DNA of 64,000 nt, from positions 275,994 to 339,993 of the forward strand of contig NZ_RQPJ01000003.1 in NCBI RefSeq assembly GCF_003957295.1, read 5' to 3'. Numbering within the stretch: position 1 is the stretch's first letter; each line of letters begins with the position of its first letter. Under the pieces are notes generated by a model, which saw only the letters and a program-made list of their open reading frames with translations, was not told the origin of the DNA and searched no databases. The stretch is from Arenibacter aquaticus (lineage in GTDB: Bacteria; Bacteroidota; Bacteroidia; Flavobacteriales; Flavobacteriaceae). A program made the position numbers and the translations under genes. Shown piece by piece: positions 9,457-19,335 of the stretch.

Positions 9457-10992
9457 ATGAAAATCACCACCACATGTATAGTCGCTATTTTTATTCTACA
9501 CTTATATAATTCCACTTATGCACAAAAGAATTCGCAATCCAAAACGCGACCCAATATTGTCATTATCTATGCAGATGATATGGGATATGGGGATTTAAAT
9601 TGTCAAAATCCAAATTCTAAAATACCAACCCCTAATATAGACCAGTTAGCAACTGAAGGAATGCGGTTTACAGATGCCCATAGCTCTTCTGCCATATGCT
9701 CTCCCAGTCGTTTTGCCATGCTTACGGGGCAATACCATTGGCGTAGAACACATGGTATCGTTAAATCTTTTGGAGACCCACTGTTCAAGGATACAGATGT
9801 AACACTTCCTCAATTGTTAAAATCTGAAGGCTACGAAACTGCCGCTATTGGAAAATGGCATTTGGGATGGAACTGGAACTTTATTAATAAGGAACCATCT
9901 GGAGAACGAACATACTGGGGCCGAACCCACAAAACATACTTAGTGGAAGATATAAATTGGGAAGCACCTCTTAAAGGCGGACCACTAGATCGTGGATTTG
10001 ATTATTATTTTGGGGATGGCACTATTAACTTCCCTCCGTATGCCTGGGTTGAAAACGATAAATTTGTAAAGGCCCCAAACGATTTTTTCGAGTTTAACCA
10101 GTTTGAAAGAGAAGCGAAAGAAATAGATTGGGATTCGCGTCCAGGTCCTAAAGTAGCAGGCTGGAATCCATATACCGTACTACCGACGTTAACAAAAAAA
10201 ACAGTTGCTTGGATTGATGAACAAAAGAAGGATAAGCCATTCTTTTTATATTTAGCACTGCCTTCTCCCCACGCCCCCATTATACCCAATGATGAGTTCG
10301 ATGGCACATCACAAGCGGGTGCCTATGGCGATTTTGTGGTACAAACCGATTGGGTAGCGGGTCAAGTTTTAAAAGCCCTTAAAAGGAACGGTTTCGATGA
10401 AAACACCTTAGTAATTTTTAGTTCGGATAACGGGCCAGAAAAATTTGCCTATGAAAGAGCCGAAAAATTTGACCATTACAGTATGGGCGATTTTCGAGGT
10501 TTAAAACGGGATTTATGGGAAGGTGGACACCATATTCCATTTGTTATCAAATGGCCAAACCACATAAATCCAGGAACTGTTTCAGATGATTTAATTTCTC
10601 AGATCGATGTTATGGCTACGCTTTTAGATATTACGGAAACCAAAATTCCAGAAAAAGGGGCCATAGATAGTCAAAGTTTCTTACCAATCATAACAGGTGA
10701 ATCAAACCACAAGCATAAAAGAACAGCAACCATCCATAACACAAATCCAGGACGGTATGCGGTGCGAATGGGTAAATGGTTATATATTAATTACACTACT
10801 GGCTCCGTAGGAAGAATGCCCGAATCTTTTAAAAAATTAAGAGGTTATACTGATTTTACTACAGAAGGATTGCTATTTGATTTAGAAAAAGATCCAGAAC
10901 AGCGCATTAATTTATTTGAAACATATCCAGAGAAAATCAAAGAAATGGAAGCCTATTTACAACAAGAATTGGACAGAGGATATTTAAATTAA
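9457..10992 (+). CDS. Sulfatase (arylsulfatase A-like S1), secreted
   Basis: A 511-residue sulfatase with a type I signal peptide (cleavage near STYAQ). Features are YADDMGYGD (metal), Cys81 in [14 protein letters not shown] (formylglycine), GKWHLGW and SSDNGPE. It is closely related over its full length to the sulfatase at 51072-52601: both share [36 protein letters not shown] and RPGPKV-GWNPY. By eye its codons end in A or T more often than those of its neighbours, which hints at a separate origin. It is the last gene of the rightward block, separated from the previous gene by 106 bp containing two short inverted repeats. A terminator lies about 420 bp downstream. Confidence 0.95.
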   Translation: MKITTTCIVAIFILHLYNSTYAQKNSQSKTRPNIVIIYADDMGYGDLNCQNPNSKIPTPNIDQLATEGMRFTDAHSSSAICSPSRFAMLTGQYHWRRTHGIVKSFGDPLFKDTDVTLPQLLKSEGYETAAIGKWHLGWNWNFINKEPSGERTYWGRTHKTYLVEDINWEAPLKGGPLDRGFDYYFGDGTINFPPYAWVENDKFVKAPNDFFEFNQFEREAKEIDWDSRPGPKVAGWNPYTVLPTLTKKTVAWIDEQKKDKPFFLYLALPSPHAPIIPNDEFDGTSQAGAYGDFVVQTDWVAGQVLKALKRNGFDENTLVIFSSDNGPEKFAYERAEKFDHYSMGDFRGLKRDLWEGGHHIPFVIKWPNHINPGTVSDDLISQIDVMATLLDITETKIPEKGAIDSQSFLPIITGESNHKHKRTATIHNTNPGRYAVRMGKWLYINYTTGSVGRMPESFKKLRGYTDFTTEGLLFDLEKDPEQRINLFETYPEKIKEMEAYLQQELDRGYLN

Positions 10993-11516
10993 AATAGGAA
11001 AACTATTCTCCAAAATAACACAAAAATGGACATTAAATACAAAGGCAATACCAAGGAAGAAAAAAAAATTAATGGTTTTTAAGAGCCATTGTTCCTCCTC
11101 AAACATTTTTAGAATACCCATCCATTAAACCACAGATTAAGCAGCGCTGAAACGCTTGTGCATAAAAGATTATTTCCTCATAATATTCTTATGTTAAAAG
11201 TATTCATGAACTTGGGATTTACCCCTTCCAAAGCCCATTCTAAATAACGGTATCGGTCATTTTGGGACACCTAGAAGTCGTAAATAAGGGGTTTTAGCTA
11301 GCATATACCAACTTCACCGGTACTTTTAGGAAGCTGAACACTATTTTAAGCCCCCAGCGCTCTTCGCACTGTGGTTTCCTATCTTATTTTAAAATAGAAG
11401 TTAAAAAAAAGAGCAGAGGTTAACCACTGCTCTTTTTTTATGCAATTTATAGCATTGCTATTACTAAAATATCCCAATACTACATTTCAATTTTACATCA
11501 CGATAGAACTGGCTAC
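10993..11516. other. Gene-free convergent intergenic region
   Basis: About 520 bases between two convergent genes. I find no coding frame with support. The only clear element is the bidirectional terminator at 11410-11440. The stretch 11100-11390 is somewhat richer in G+C than other spacers here and may be decayed coding DNA, but I cannot identify a parent gene. Confidence 0.6.
11403..11438. terminator. Bidirectional intrinsic terminator
   Basis: A stem of AGAGCAG/CTGCTCT with inner GGTTAACC forms a near-perfect 24-nt palindrome at 11410-11433. It is preceded by eight A and followed by seven T, so it can terminate both converging transcripts. Confidence 0.85.
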
Positions 11517-13937
11517 TTAAGGTTCCAATTTTATTTTCTCTGCTGCTTTCAATGTTACTTTCATTATCTTGTCCCCTACCCTTACACTGCAAGAGCCTCC
11601 ATTCTTTGAAAACAAGGAAGCTGACGTCAATTCCCCATTGCTCCACTCCATATCTACCTCAAAATTACCACGAGCTTTTAAGCCAGAAACCTTTCCCTGC
11701 GACCAAGCTGTAGGTATGGCCGGTAATAGGTGAATAATAAAGTTGCCATCAGCATCTTTTTTATGGCTTTGAATCAGCATTTCTGCAATACCTGCCGTAG
11801 CCCCTAAATTACCATCAATTTGAAAAGGTCCTATGGTGTTCATTAAACTATTCTTTCTTCCTCTAGACAATAAGGTCACCACACTCTTGTGGGCTTTCTC
11901 CCCTTCCAATAATCTGGCATGCATCAGCAAGGCATGTGCATAGGCCCATCCCATTCCCCCTTGTCCGTTTTTCTCTCTCCATTCCAGACTTTTACGGGCG
12001 GCTTCGTAAATTTCAGGGGTTTCATCCGTAATCAAATTAAAGGGATGTACCCCTAATAAATGGGAAAGATGTCTATGACCAGGTTCTTTTTCTTGCAAGG
12101 GTTCACGCCATTCCATAAGCCTTCCGTTATCGGGATCGATAGGGAAGCTAGGTAGTGCCGCTTGGGCTTTAAGAATACGATCACGCTGCTCCTGTCCTAC
12201 TTCCAAAATAGAGGCGGCCTCCAATGTTGCATTAAAAACCGCTTGGATTATGGACAAGTGATAGGTTGATGTAGAGGTGATTCGCATCATTTCTCCTGTA
12301 GCAAGGTCCTTGTATTGGTTTTCTGGTGATGAAGACGGCATATAGTGCAGTACTCCGTCCGCATCGGCCACCAAAACATCCAAAATAAACTCACTTGCTC
12401 CGGATAATAACGGATAAAGTCGGTTTTTAAGAAACTCCTTATCCTGTGAGAATTCATAGTGGTCCCATAAATTCATGGTCATCCAAGCTCCCGGTAGGGC
12501 ATCCAATACTCCATTGCTAAACTGGGAGGAAAAAGTAGATGCAGAAGGGGTCACCCTCCCGAACGGGTTTGAGGCATGGTGAGAAAACCAACCGTCGGAA
12601 CCGTACATTTCCTTTGCCAATGGTTTACTGGTCTCCGCAATACCCTCGAACCAATTGACCAATGGGTCCAATGTCTCGGGAATATTGGTGACATCTGCCG
12701 GCCAATAATTCATCTGCAGGTTTACATTTAAATGATAATCCGCTTCCCATGGCGCCCACATCCTTTCGCTCCAAATACCCTGTAGGTTAGCTGGCAATAT
12801 AGCATTGGAACGTGAACTTCCCAACAACAAATACCTGCCAAATTGAAACAATTGGGCTTCCAGTCCTGGGTCATTGGCTTCTTTTTTATAAGCCAATAGT
12901 CGCTGGTCCGTGGGAAGCGAATCTTTGGGGGAACTACCTAAGTCCAACGCAACTCGTTCGAACATATTTCTGTGATCTTCCACATGGGCCTGTCTGGACT
13001 CCTCCCACGTAGTAGCTATAGAATTTTTCAATATCCCATCGGCCAAGGCAGCAGGGTCTATATTAGCGTCAAAATTTAACTTGGATAAGTTATAATCGGT
13101 CGCCGCTGTTAGTTTTATAATAATTTCATCTGCATCCTTCACCACCAATTTATCTCCCATGGGTTCTATACTACCACCGGTGACTTCACTTTTCACCCTC
13201 GCAGCAAAACGCATGTGTTCTCCACCTGCTCCCGATCCGCCAGCATTTTCATCCCTGGCCATGGGCGCTTCTATATCTACAATTTGCCCATCCATATGAA
13301 GTATCCCATTGGGAAGTGCCTTGATAACGGCATCTTTTGCACGCTCCAATCCAATGCTGCAGTTAATCTTCTCCTTGCCTTTGGCTGCAATGCGTATATA
13401 CAAGGTATTATCAATAGCAGAGATAAAGGATTCGCTAATAATATCCGTTCCTGAACTACTGTAACTTACCTTATGAACAGCCTTTGACAAATCTAGTTCC
13501 CTTTTGTAATTTTGAACCGAATCCCTTTTATCAAAAGCAATCAATAAATCGGCCAATGGCTCGTAAGACCTAAAAGAAGTAGGTGCGGCAGTCATATTTT
13601 GAAGCCCGTATTCATTGGCCTCCACAATCTTTCCATCCAAGATAAGTTGTTGGATCTTTTTCAGTTTGGCATTATAATCCTTTGCATAGGGATTGCTAGG
13701 GCTTCCGGCCCATAATGTTTTTTCATTTAGCTGATAGCGTTCCACATCCGATCCTCCGTAGCACATAGCTCCCAATTGGCCGTTACCCAAAGGAAATGCA
13801 TCTGTCCACTTCTTTGCGGGAGTCCCATACCACAACACCATTTTATTGTTGTCTACTTCCTTTACCCCGTCCACACAACCTGTTAAGGAAATAAGAAGAA
13901 ATAGCGCCAAGAACACACGTATTTGATAGCTGTTCAT
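11517..13937 (-). CDS. GH95 family glycosidase, lipoprotein
   Basis: An 806-residue GH95 enzyme expected to remove terminal alpha-L-fucose or alpha-L-galactose. The lipobox LLISLTGC marks a lipoprotein, unlike the other two GH95 proteins in the window. Family motifs: WTDAFPLGNGQLGAM, NLQGIWS, NVNLQMNYWP, SSSPEN with Glu539, HRHLSHLLGVHP and QIDGNLG with Asp708. It is the last gene of a leftward block, starting 11 bp after the preceding GH95 stop, so the two are co-transcribed. The 77-120 region and the linker after the beta-domain differ from the other two copies, so the three may act on different linkages or sulfation contexts. Confidence 0.93.
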   Translation of the reverse strand: MNSYQIRVFLALFLLISLTGCVDGVKEVDNNKMVLWYGTPAKKWTDAFPLGNGQLGAMCYGGSDVERYQLNEKTLWAGSPSNPYAKDYNAKLKKIQQLILDGKIVEANEYGLQNMTAAPTSFRSYEPLADLLIAFDKRDSVQNYKRELDLSKAVHKVSYSSSGTDIISESFISAIDNTLYIRIAAKGKEKINCSIGLERAKDAVIKALPNGILHMDGQIVDIEAPMARDENAGGSGAGGEHMRFAARVKSEVTGGSIEPMGDKLVVKDADEIIIKLTAATDYNLSKLNFDANIDPAALADGILKNSIATTWEESRQAHVEDHRNMFERVALDLGSSPKDSLPTDQRLLAYKKEANDPGLEAQLFQFGRYLLLGSSRSNAILPANLQGIWSERMWAPWEADYHLNVNLQMNYWPADVTNIPETLDPLVNWFEGIAETSKPLAKEMYGSDGWFSHHASNPFGRVTPSASTFSSQFSNGVLDALPGAWMTMNLWDHYEFSQDKEFLKNRLYPLLSGASEFILDVLVADADGVLHYMPSSSPENQYKDLATGEMMRITSTSTYHLSIIQAVFNATLEAASILEVGQEQRDRILKAQAALPSFPIDPDNGRLMEWREPLQEKEPGHRHLSHLLGVHPFNLITDETPEIYEAARKSLEWREKNGQGGMGWAYAHALLMHARLLEGEKAHKSVVTLLSRGRKNSLMNTIGPFQIDGNLGATAGIAEMLIQSHKKDADGNFIIHLLPAIPTAWSQGKVSGLKARGNFEVDMEWSNGELTSASLFSKNGGSCSVRVGDKIMKVTLKAAEKIKLEP

Positions 13938-13948
13938 CCTCTTTATAT

Positions 13949-16387
13949 TTATTTAAATTCTTTTATTGTTTGTTTCTCCCCTGCAGCCAATTCAACTTCC
14001 ATGATTTTACTTCCTATGCGCAACTTAAGCGTTTTGGTTTCTTGTGACAGTAAGGCAACGGACTGTAAAGCTCCATTGCTCCAAACTATATCCACTTCAA
14101 AACCTCCCCTGGCTTTTAAACCTGTTACACTACCCTTAGGCCATTCCGAAGGCAATGCCGGTAGCAAGTTCATGATGTTGGTACCGTTCTCATCTGTTTC
14201 ATGGCTCTGCATTAGCATCTCGGCAATACCGGCAGTTCCTCCAAAATTACCGTCTATTTGAAATGGAGGGTGGTAATCGAACAAATTCTCTGCCGTAGAT
14301 TTGGCCAAAAGGGCCTTGATATTTTCATATGCCTTTTCTGAATTTTTTAAACGCGCATAAAAATTTATGATCCATGCCCTACTCCAACCGGTATGTCCCC
14401 CCCCGTTTGAAAGGCGATATTCTATACTTCTATTTATGGCATCTATATAATACGGGGTTTTGCTCTCGCTAAATTGATCACCTGGGTACAGACCGTACAA
14501 ATGACTCAAATGACGGTGTCCTTTATCCACCTCATCAAATTCTTGGGACCATTCCATTAAACGGCCATCAGAACCAATTTTTGGCAGGGATAGCTTGGCA
14601 AGTGCTGCCTCTACCCGATGTGTAAATTCATCCTCAATCTTAAGTATTTCCGCAGCTTCCAGAACATTGGTAAAATTGTCCCAAATTATTTCCTGGTCCA
14701 TAGCATTTCCCATATCCAAATTTGCAAACACTTCCGGATTCTTTGGGGTATAAAATTTATTCTCTGGTGAGGTAGAAGGGCCGGAAACCAATTTACCGGA
14801 CCTGGGATCCGTTGTTAACCAATCCAAAAGAAACTTGGCAGACTCCTTCATAATAGGGTAAGCTTGTTCTTTTAGGAATACGGTATCTCCATTAAACTTA
14901 TAATGCTCCATAAAATGACGGGTACACCATGCTCCCCCCATTGGCCACATGCCGTATTGCACCTTTCCAATGGGTGAGGTCCAATGCCATACATCGGTAG
15001 TATGATGAACCACAAAACCATCACTGTTATACACCTCCTTGGCCGTCTTCTTACCTGAAGGAACCAGGCTTTCTATAAAATCGAAAAATGGCTCATGGCA
15101 CTCTGAAAGGTTAGCCACCTCTGCTGGCCAATAATTCATCTGCATATTTATATTGGTGTGGTAATCACTGTTCCAAGGTGCCACTAAATGATCGTTCCAA
15201 ATCCCTTGTAAATTAGCTGGAAGGCTACCTGGTCTTGAGGAAGAAATAAGCAAATAACGCCCATATTGAAAATATAAGGCCATAAGGCTAGGGTCATCGG
15301 CGCCATTGGCAACTGCTTCCAACCTTTCGTTTGTAGGTTTCACTTCGCCTTTAATTCCGCCCAGATCCAAGCTTACCCTATTAAAAAACTGTTGATAATC
15401 GGTAATATGGGCCTGCTTCACTTTTTTAAGGGACCTTTTTGCCGCCTTTTTCAAGATGGAATTGCAAACCGCACCTAAATTTTGGGTCAAGGGAGAAAAA
15501 GGATCCTCGGCATTATAATCCGTAGCTGCTGAGATAAGAAGCACAACAGAGTTGGCCTTACTAATAGTGATGCTGCCATCACCTGATGTCATTTTTCCTC
15601 CTTTGGGCAGGGCCATTAATTGGGTTTCATATTTTACTCCCAGATGCTTGCCCTTCTGACTTACCTGTCCCCACATTTTTAATCTATTCCTGCCTATGGA
15701 AGCCACTTCAAAATCCGCTTTGCGAAGCAGTTCCAATTCCAAAGAAATGGATTTAGGTTGGTCTGCCGTCAACACAACAACTATTGCATCATCTATTGCA
15801 CTACTAAAGTACTCCCTAGTATAGTTGACGCCATTTACTGTAAAGCTTGTTTTTGCAATGGCATTGTTTAGGTTTAGCTCCCTCTTATAGTTTTGTGGTT
15901 CGCCTTGTAGGTTGAAATTCATGACCAAATCTCCCAATGTCTGATAACTTCTAGGGGCTATTCTGGGCCCCATCACATCATCCTGAACCAGTTTATTGGC
16001 TTCCTGATAATCGCCTTGAAAAATTAATTCCCTGGCCTTTTCTACAGACTTATGGGCACCTACCCTATTTTCAGGTATTGGCGGTCCTGCCCAAACTGAC
16101 TCTTCATTCAATTGAAGTTTCTCTTCTTTCACACCTCCAAAGACCATGGCGCCCAACCTACCATTACCAATGGGAAGAGCTTCCATCCACTTGCTGGCAG
16201 GGCTGGTATACCACAGGGAATTTTTGTTCTCCTGAATACTCCCTTCCGATCCAGAATTTGGGTTTTGGCCAGTTACGGCATATAAGTTTAAGAAAAGAAA
16301 ACAACCAAACATAAATGATGCCGCACTAGGTAGCTTCTTTAAAATGCCATTGTTCTTTTTAGTTTTGATTTGTAAATCCTTTTTCAT
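13949..16387 (-). CDS. GH95 family glycosidase, secreted
   Basis: An 812-residue GH95 enzyme. The N-terminus is basic and long, followed by a hydrophobic core (SFMFGCFLFLNLYAV) and cleavage near TGQ. Motifs are WMEALPIGNGRLGAMVFGG, NLQGIWN, NINMQMNYWP, STSPEN with Glu542, HRHLSHLYGLYPG and QIDGNFGGTAGIAEML with Asp712. It is the middle gene of the GH2-GH95-GH95 string. A 121-bp gap containing a nested hairpin separates it from the GH2 gene upstream, while only 11 bp separate it from the next GH95. Fucosidase versus L-galactosidase activity is undecided. Confidence 0.93.
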   Translation of the reverse strand: MKKDLQIKTKKNNGILKKLPSAASFMFGCFLFLNLYAVTGQNPNSGSEGSIQENKNSLWYTSPASKWMEALPIGNGRLGAMVFGGVKEEKLQLNEESVWAGPPIPENRVGAHKSVEKARELIFQGDYQEANKLVQDDVMGPRIAPRSYQTLGDLVMNFNLQGEPQNYKRELNLNNAIAKTSFTVNGVNYTREYFSSAIDDAIVVVLTADQPKSISLELELLRKADFEVASIGRNRLKMWGQVSQKGKHLGVKYETQLMALPKGGKMTSGDGSITISKANSVVLLISAATDYNAEDPFSPLTQNLGAVCNSILKKAAKRSLKKVKQAHITDYQQFFNRVSLDLGGIKGEVKPTNERLEAVANGADDPSLMALYFQYGRYLLISSSRPGSLPANLQGIWNDHLVAPWNSDYHTNINMQMNYWPAEVANLSECHEPFFDFIESLVPSGKKTAKEVYNSDGFVVHHTTDVWHWTSPIGKVQYGMWPMGGAWCTRHFMEHYKFNGDTVFLKEQAYPIMKESAKFLLDWLTTDPRSGKLVSGPSTSPENKFYTPKNPEVFANLDMGNAMDQEIIWDNFTNVLEAAEILKIEDEFTHRVEAALAKLSLPKIGSDGRLMEWSQEFDEVDKGHRHLSHLYGLYPGDQFSESKTPYYIDAINRSIEYRLSNGGGHTGWSRAWIINFYARLKNSEKAYENIKALLAKSTAENLFDYHPPFQIDGNFGGTAGIAEMLMQSHETDENGTNIMNLLPALPSEWPKGSVTGLKARGGFEVDIVWSNGALQSVALLSQETKTLKLRIGSKIMEVELAAGEKQTIKEFK

Positions 16388-16447
16388 TTGTAAATTTTAA
16401 TGTGCTATATAAAAACATTCTTGGACTGAAGGTTAATAAACTATCAA

Positions 16448-16484
16448 TTACCCCTAGGTAACCCAGGGGGTTGCAAAGGGGTAA
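16448..16484. promoter_or_regulatory. Nested intercistronic hairpin between GH2 and GH95
   Basis: Outer arms TTACCCCT (16448-16455) and AGGGGTAA (16477-16484) enclose inner arms AACCC (16460-16464) and GGGTT (16468-16472). There is no T-run on the minus strand, so it is more likely an mRNA processing or stability element than a terminator. Confidence 0.5.
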
Positions 16485-16508
16485 TGATTTGTTTTTATGC
16501 TATCATCG

Positions 16509-19001
16509 TCAAATTGATTTCCCTACAACTTTGGCGCCTTCCAGTCCGTCACTTTCTGCCGCTATACTAAATTGTCCGTTCTTTTTAGTGGCCTTAACAA
16601 TTATTATACATTTCCCGTTAAAAGCCTTTCTAGTATCGCCAACAAAGCTCTCCTCACTTTTTGGATCACCGTTATCTACGGCCAATATGGTTGCCTCTCC
16701 TTCCACTGTGAATTTAATTTGATTGGCTGCATCAGGAACAAAATTATTGTTGGCATCCAAGATATTTACCTCTACGTGTACCACGTCCTGTCCATTGGCA
16801 TTTATAACCTCATTATCAGCCAACAACTCAATTTTAGCAGGTGCTTCAGCTGTAGTTATGACTTTTTCACAGACTACCTTACCTTCTTTAATACCCTTTG
16901 CGATCAAGGTTCCCGCCTTATAAGGAACTTTCCACATTAGATCCATCTGGTCTCCCATTTCCTTTTTACCAAGCGACTGCCCATTTAGGAACAGTTCTAC
17001 ACTATCACAGTTGGAGTAAGCTACTACAGGAATTTCAACACCTTCCTTACCTTCCCAATTCCAATGGGGAAGAATATGGACCATTGGCTCCTCTGTCCAT
17101 TGGCTTTGATAAAAATAATAGGTGTCTTTTGGAAAGCCGCACATATCTATTATTCCAAAATTCCAAAGTTTTGCCGGCCATCCAAACATAGATTCCCCTA
17201 AGTAATCAAAGCCTGTCCATCTAAACTCCCCTGCCATAAAGGAAAAATCCCTTGTACGTCTCCAAGAATCCCTGGCAGAAATACGTACCATGGAATTATC
17301 ATAGGAAGAACTGTAATATTTACTGATATCACCAAAAACTTCCTCTTCGGTCAAATCTGGAACTTCCATAATACCTCCCAATGGATTCTTTCCACGGACC
17401 CATGATTTACTTTGATACACACCACGCGTCTGAAAGGTATGTGGTACTTCGGTAGCAACAAATTTTCTATCAGGGTAGGTTTCCTTATCTTTTTCATACA
17501 TAAAAGCAGAACCTCCGCCTCCATTGTAACCGGTTACATCCAAAAGGCTTGCAAATCCACTTTCGTTGGCCAAATGCATATGGGTGATTCCGCAGGTTAT
17601 AGGCCGTGTGGCATCATGCTCACGAACTACGGCCATAAGATTTTTTAAACGCTCGGTACCAACTTCGAAACAGGCGTCGGGAATTTCGTTTCCTACACTC
17701 CACAGAACTATGGATGGGTGGTTACGGTCTCTTTTAATAAGTTCCGTTAGGTCTTTTTCTGCCCATTCCTCAAAATACAGGTGATAACCGTATTTAGCTT
17801 TACCTTCTTTCTTTTTTCTTCCAAATGGCCAAGATTCAATCCACTCGTCAAAGGCTTCATCCATTACCATAAAGCCCATTTTGTCACATAAGTCCAATAG
17901 CACTTCACTAGGAGGGTTATGCGCAGTACGTATGGCATTACAGCCCATCTCCTTTAATATCTTTAGTCTTCTTTCCAAGACTTTATCGTTCATAGCTGCA
18001 CCTAGGGCACCCAAATCACTGTGATTATTAACACCTTTTAATTTGATATTGACACCGTTCAAGGTAAAACCGGTTTCCGAAGAAAAACTAAAACTGCGAA
18101 TCCCTAAGTTGGTAGTAACCACATCTACCACTTCGTCCTGTAATAAAACTTCCGTTTTAATGGTATACAAATAAGGGTTTTCCGGGGACCATAAATTAGG
18201 ATTATTTACGGTTAAATTCTGAAGTATTTCCTGTTCTTTATTGCTAGCAACTGTAGCTTCTGACTGATGCTCAGCTACCAATCCCCCATTGGCATCGTAT
18301 ACTGTATTGACCAAGGTAAATTCCTTGGAATCTTTCATTTCGTTTAGAACCTGTGTTTTTATTTCCAATGCAGCCTTATCCTTGGACACAGAGGGAGTTG
18401 TTGCATATACCCCATATCTATCAATATGTAATTGATTGGTTTTTACCAACCAAACATGCCTGTAGATACCAGATCCTGTAAACCATCTGGCACTGGGTTC
18501 CTTGGAATTATCAACCCTTACCGATAGTACATTGTCCCCTTCAAAATTAAGATAGGGGGTTAAATCATAATTAAAACTAATATAGCCATATGGCCGTTTT
18601 CCCAAATAATTGCCATTGATCCATACCTCACTGTTCATATATACACCTCCGAACTCGATGGTAACCTTGGATTCCTTATCCGATTTATCCAAGGTGAAAT
18701 TTTTTCTATACCAACCTATACCTCCAGGAGCATATGCCCCCACATTACCAGCTGGGTTTTCTTTTAAAAATGGTCCTGCAATACTCCAATCGTGCGGCAC
18801 GTCAACGGTTTGCCATTCACTGTCATTATATACCTTTTTTGATGCTTCTGGGAAATCACCTTTTGTAAATTTCCAATCAAAATCAAATTTGATTTTTTGT
18901 CTAGGTACTTTCGTTGGTGAAACCGAACTATTGCATCCGTAAATATTAAATGCAATTATTGATAGACCTACTGTAATTAAAAAATTTCTAAAAAAATTCA
19001 T
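16509..19001 (-). CDS. GH2 family glycosidase (beta-galactosidase-like), lipoprotein
   Basis: An 830-residue GH2 protein with lipobox FNIYGC. Domain order: N-terminal sugar-binding jelly roll (about 35-200, with VPHDWSI and FTGSGIYRHVWL), an Ig-like domain (about 205-310), a TIM barrel (about 315-620) and C-terminal Ig-like domains (about 640-830). The acid/base is Glu439 in WSVGNEIP and the nucleophile is probably Glu518 in VATEVPHT. GH2 covers beta-galactosidase, beta-glucuronidase and beta-mannosidase, and subclass cannot be decided here. It lies 334 bp after susD, behind two hairpins, so it may need read-through or its own promoter. It probably removes a beta-linked sugar from oligosaccharides imported by the neighbouring SusCD. 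Confidence 0.92.
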   Translation of the reverse strand: MNFFRNFLITVGLSIIAFNIYGCNSSVSPTKVPRQKIKFDFDWKFTKGDFPEASKKVYNDSEWQTVDVPHDWSIAGPFLKENPAGNVGAYAPGGIGWYRKNFTLDKSDKESKVTIEFGGVYMNSEVWINGNYLGKRPYGYISFNYDLTPYLNFEGDNVLSVRVDNSKEPSARWFTGSGIYRHVWLVKTNQLHIDRYGVYATTPSVSKDKAALEIKTQVLNEMKDSKEFTLVNTVYDANGGLVAEHQSEATVASNKEQEILQNLTVNNPNLWSPENPYLYTIKTEVLLQDEVVDVVTTNLGIRSFSFSSETGFTLNGVNIKLKGVNNHSDLGALGAAMNDKVLERRLKILKEMGCNAIRTAHNPPSEVLLDLCDKMGFMVMDEAFDEWIESWPFGRKKKEGKAKYGYHLYFEEWAEKDLTELIKRDRNHPSIVLWSVGNEIPDACFEVGTERLKNLMAVVREHDATRPITCGITHMHLANESGFASLLDVTGYNGGGGSAFMYEKDKETYPDRKFVATEVPHTFQTRGVYQSKSWVRGKNPLGGIMEVPDLTEEEVFGDISKYYSSSYDNSMVRISARDSWRRTRDFSFMAGEFRWTGFDYLGESMFGWPAKLWNFGIIDMCGFPKDTYYFYQSQWTEEPMVHILPHWNWEGKEGVEIPVVAYSNCDSVELFLNGQSLGKKEMGDQMDLMWKVPYKAGTLIAKGIKEGKVVCEKVITTAEAPAKIELLADNEVINANGQDVVHVEVNILDANNNFVPDAANQIKFTVEGEATILAVDNGDPKSEESFVGDTRKAFNGKCIIIVKATKKNGQFSIAAESDGLEGAKVVGKSI

Positions 19002-19226
19002 CTAGCTATATTTAAAAAGGAAAAATTTGAAATGATTATATATTATATCTTCTATTAATCAGAAACAGATAAAAATAAAGGCCTAAATTATTCCGTATTG
19101 GGTTATTATACAAACACTGAACTACTTTTATTAAATATTTAAAAAAGTACTAACACTGCCATATATTCCGTTCATTTTTTTAAATAAAAATATATTATCA
19201 TCAGCTTTAAAATGGCATTTTTACAT

Positions 19227-19242
19227 AAGCACCGAAGTGCTT
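19227..19242 (-). promoter_or_regulatory. C(UUCG)G tetraloop hairpin
   Basis: On the minus strand AAGCAC-TTCG-GTGCTT forms a 6-bp stem closed by the exceptionally stable cUUCGg tetraloop. It lies just downstream of the susD terminator. It may stabilise the 3' end of susCD mRNA or back up termination. Confidence 0.5.
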
Positions 19243-19250
19243 TTGTTAAT

Positions 19251-19295
19251 TATTAAAAAAAGGGGGTGTAAACAATTAGAATCCCACCCCCTTTT
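19251..19295 (-). terminator. Intrinsic terminator after susD
   Basis: On the minus strand AAAAGGGGGTG pairs with CACCCCCTTTT and runs into a T-tract. It sits about 40 bp after the susD stop, which would leave GH2 and the two GH95 genes expressed by read-through. Confidence 0.8.
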
Positions 19296-19335
19296 CACAA
19301 AGAAACTCGTATTATTTTAAGCTGTATAATAACAA

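Larger units (their letters stand above)
19002..19335. other. susD-GH2 spacer
   Basis: A gene-free 334 bases, strongly A+T rich. It holds the susD terminator (19251-19295) and a second compact hairpin (19227-19242) and is otherwise featureless to my eye. I looked for a minus-strand TAnnTTTG promoter element and found no convincing one. Confidence 0.6.

Noticed and set aside
10993-11400. Possible transposase or gene remnant
   Set aside because: Translations in all frames are broken by stops and match no transposase motif I know.
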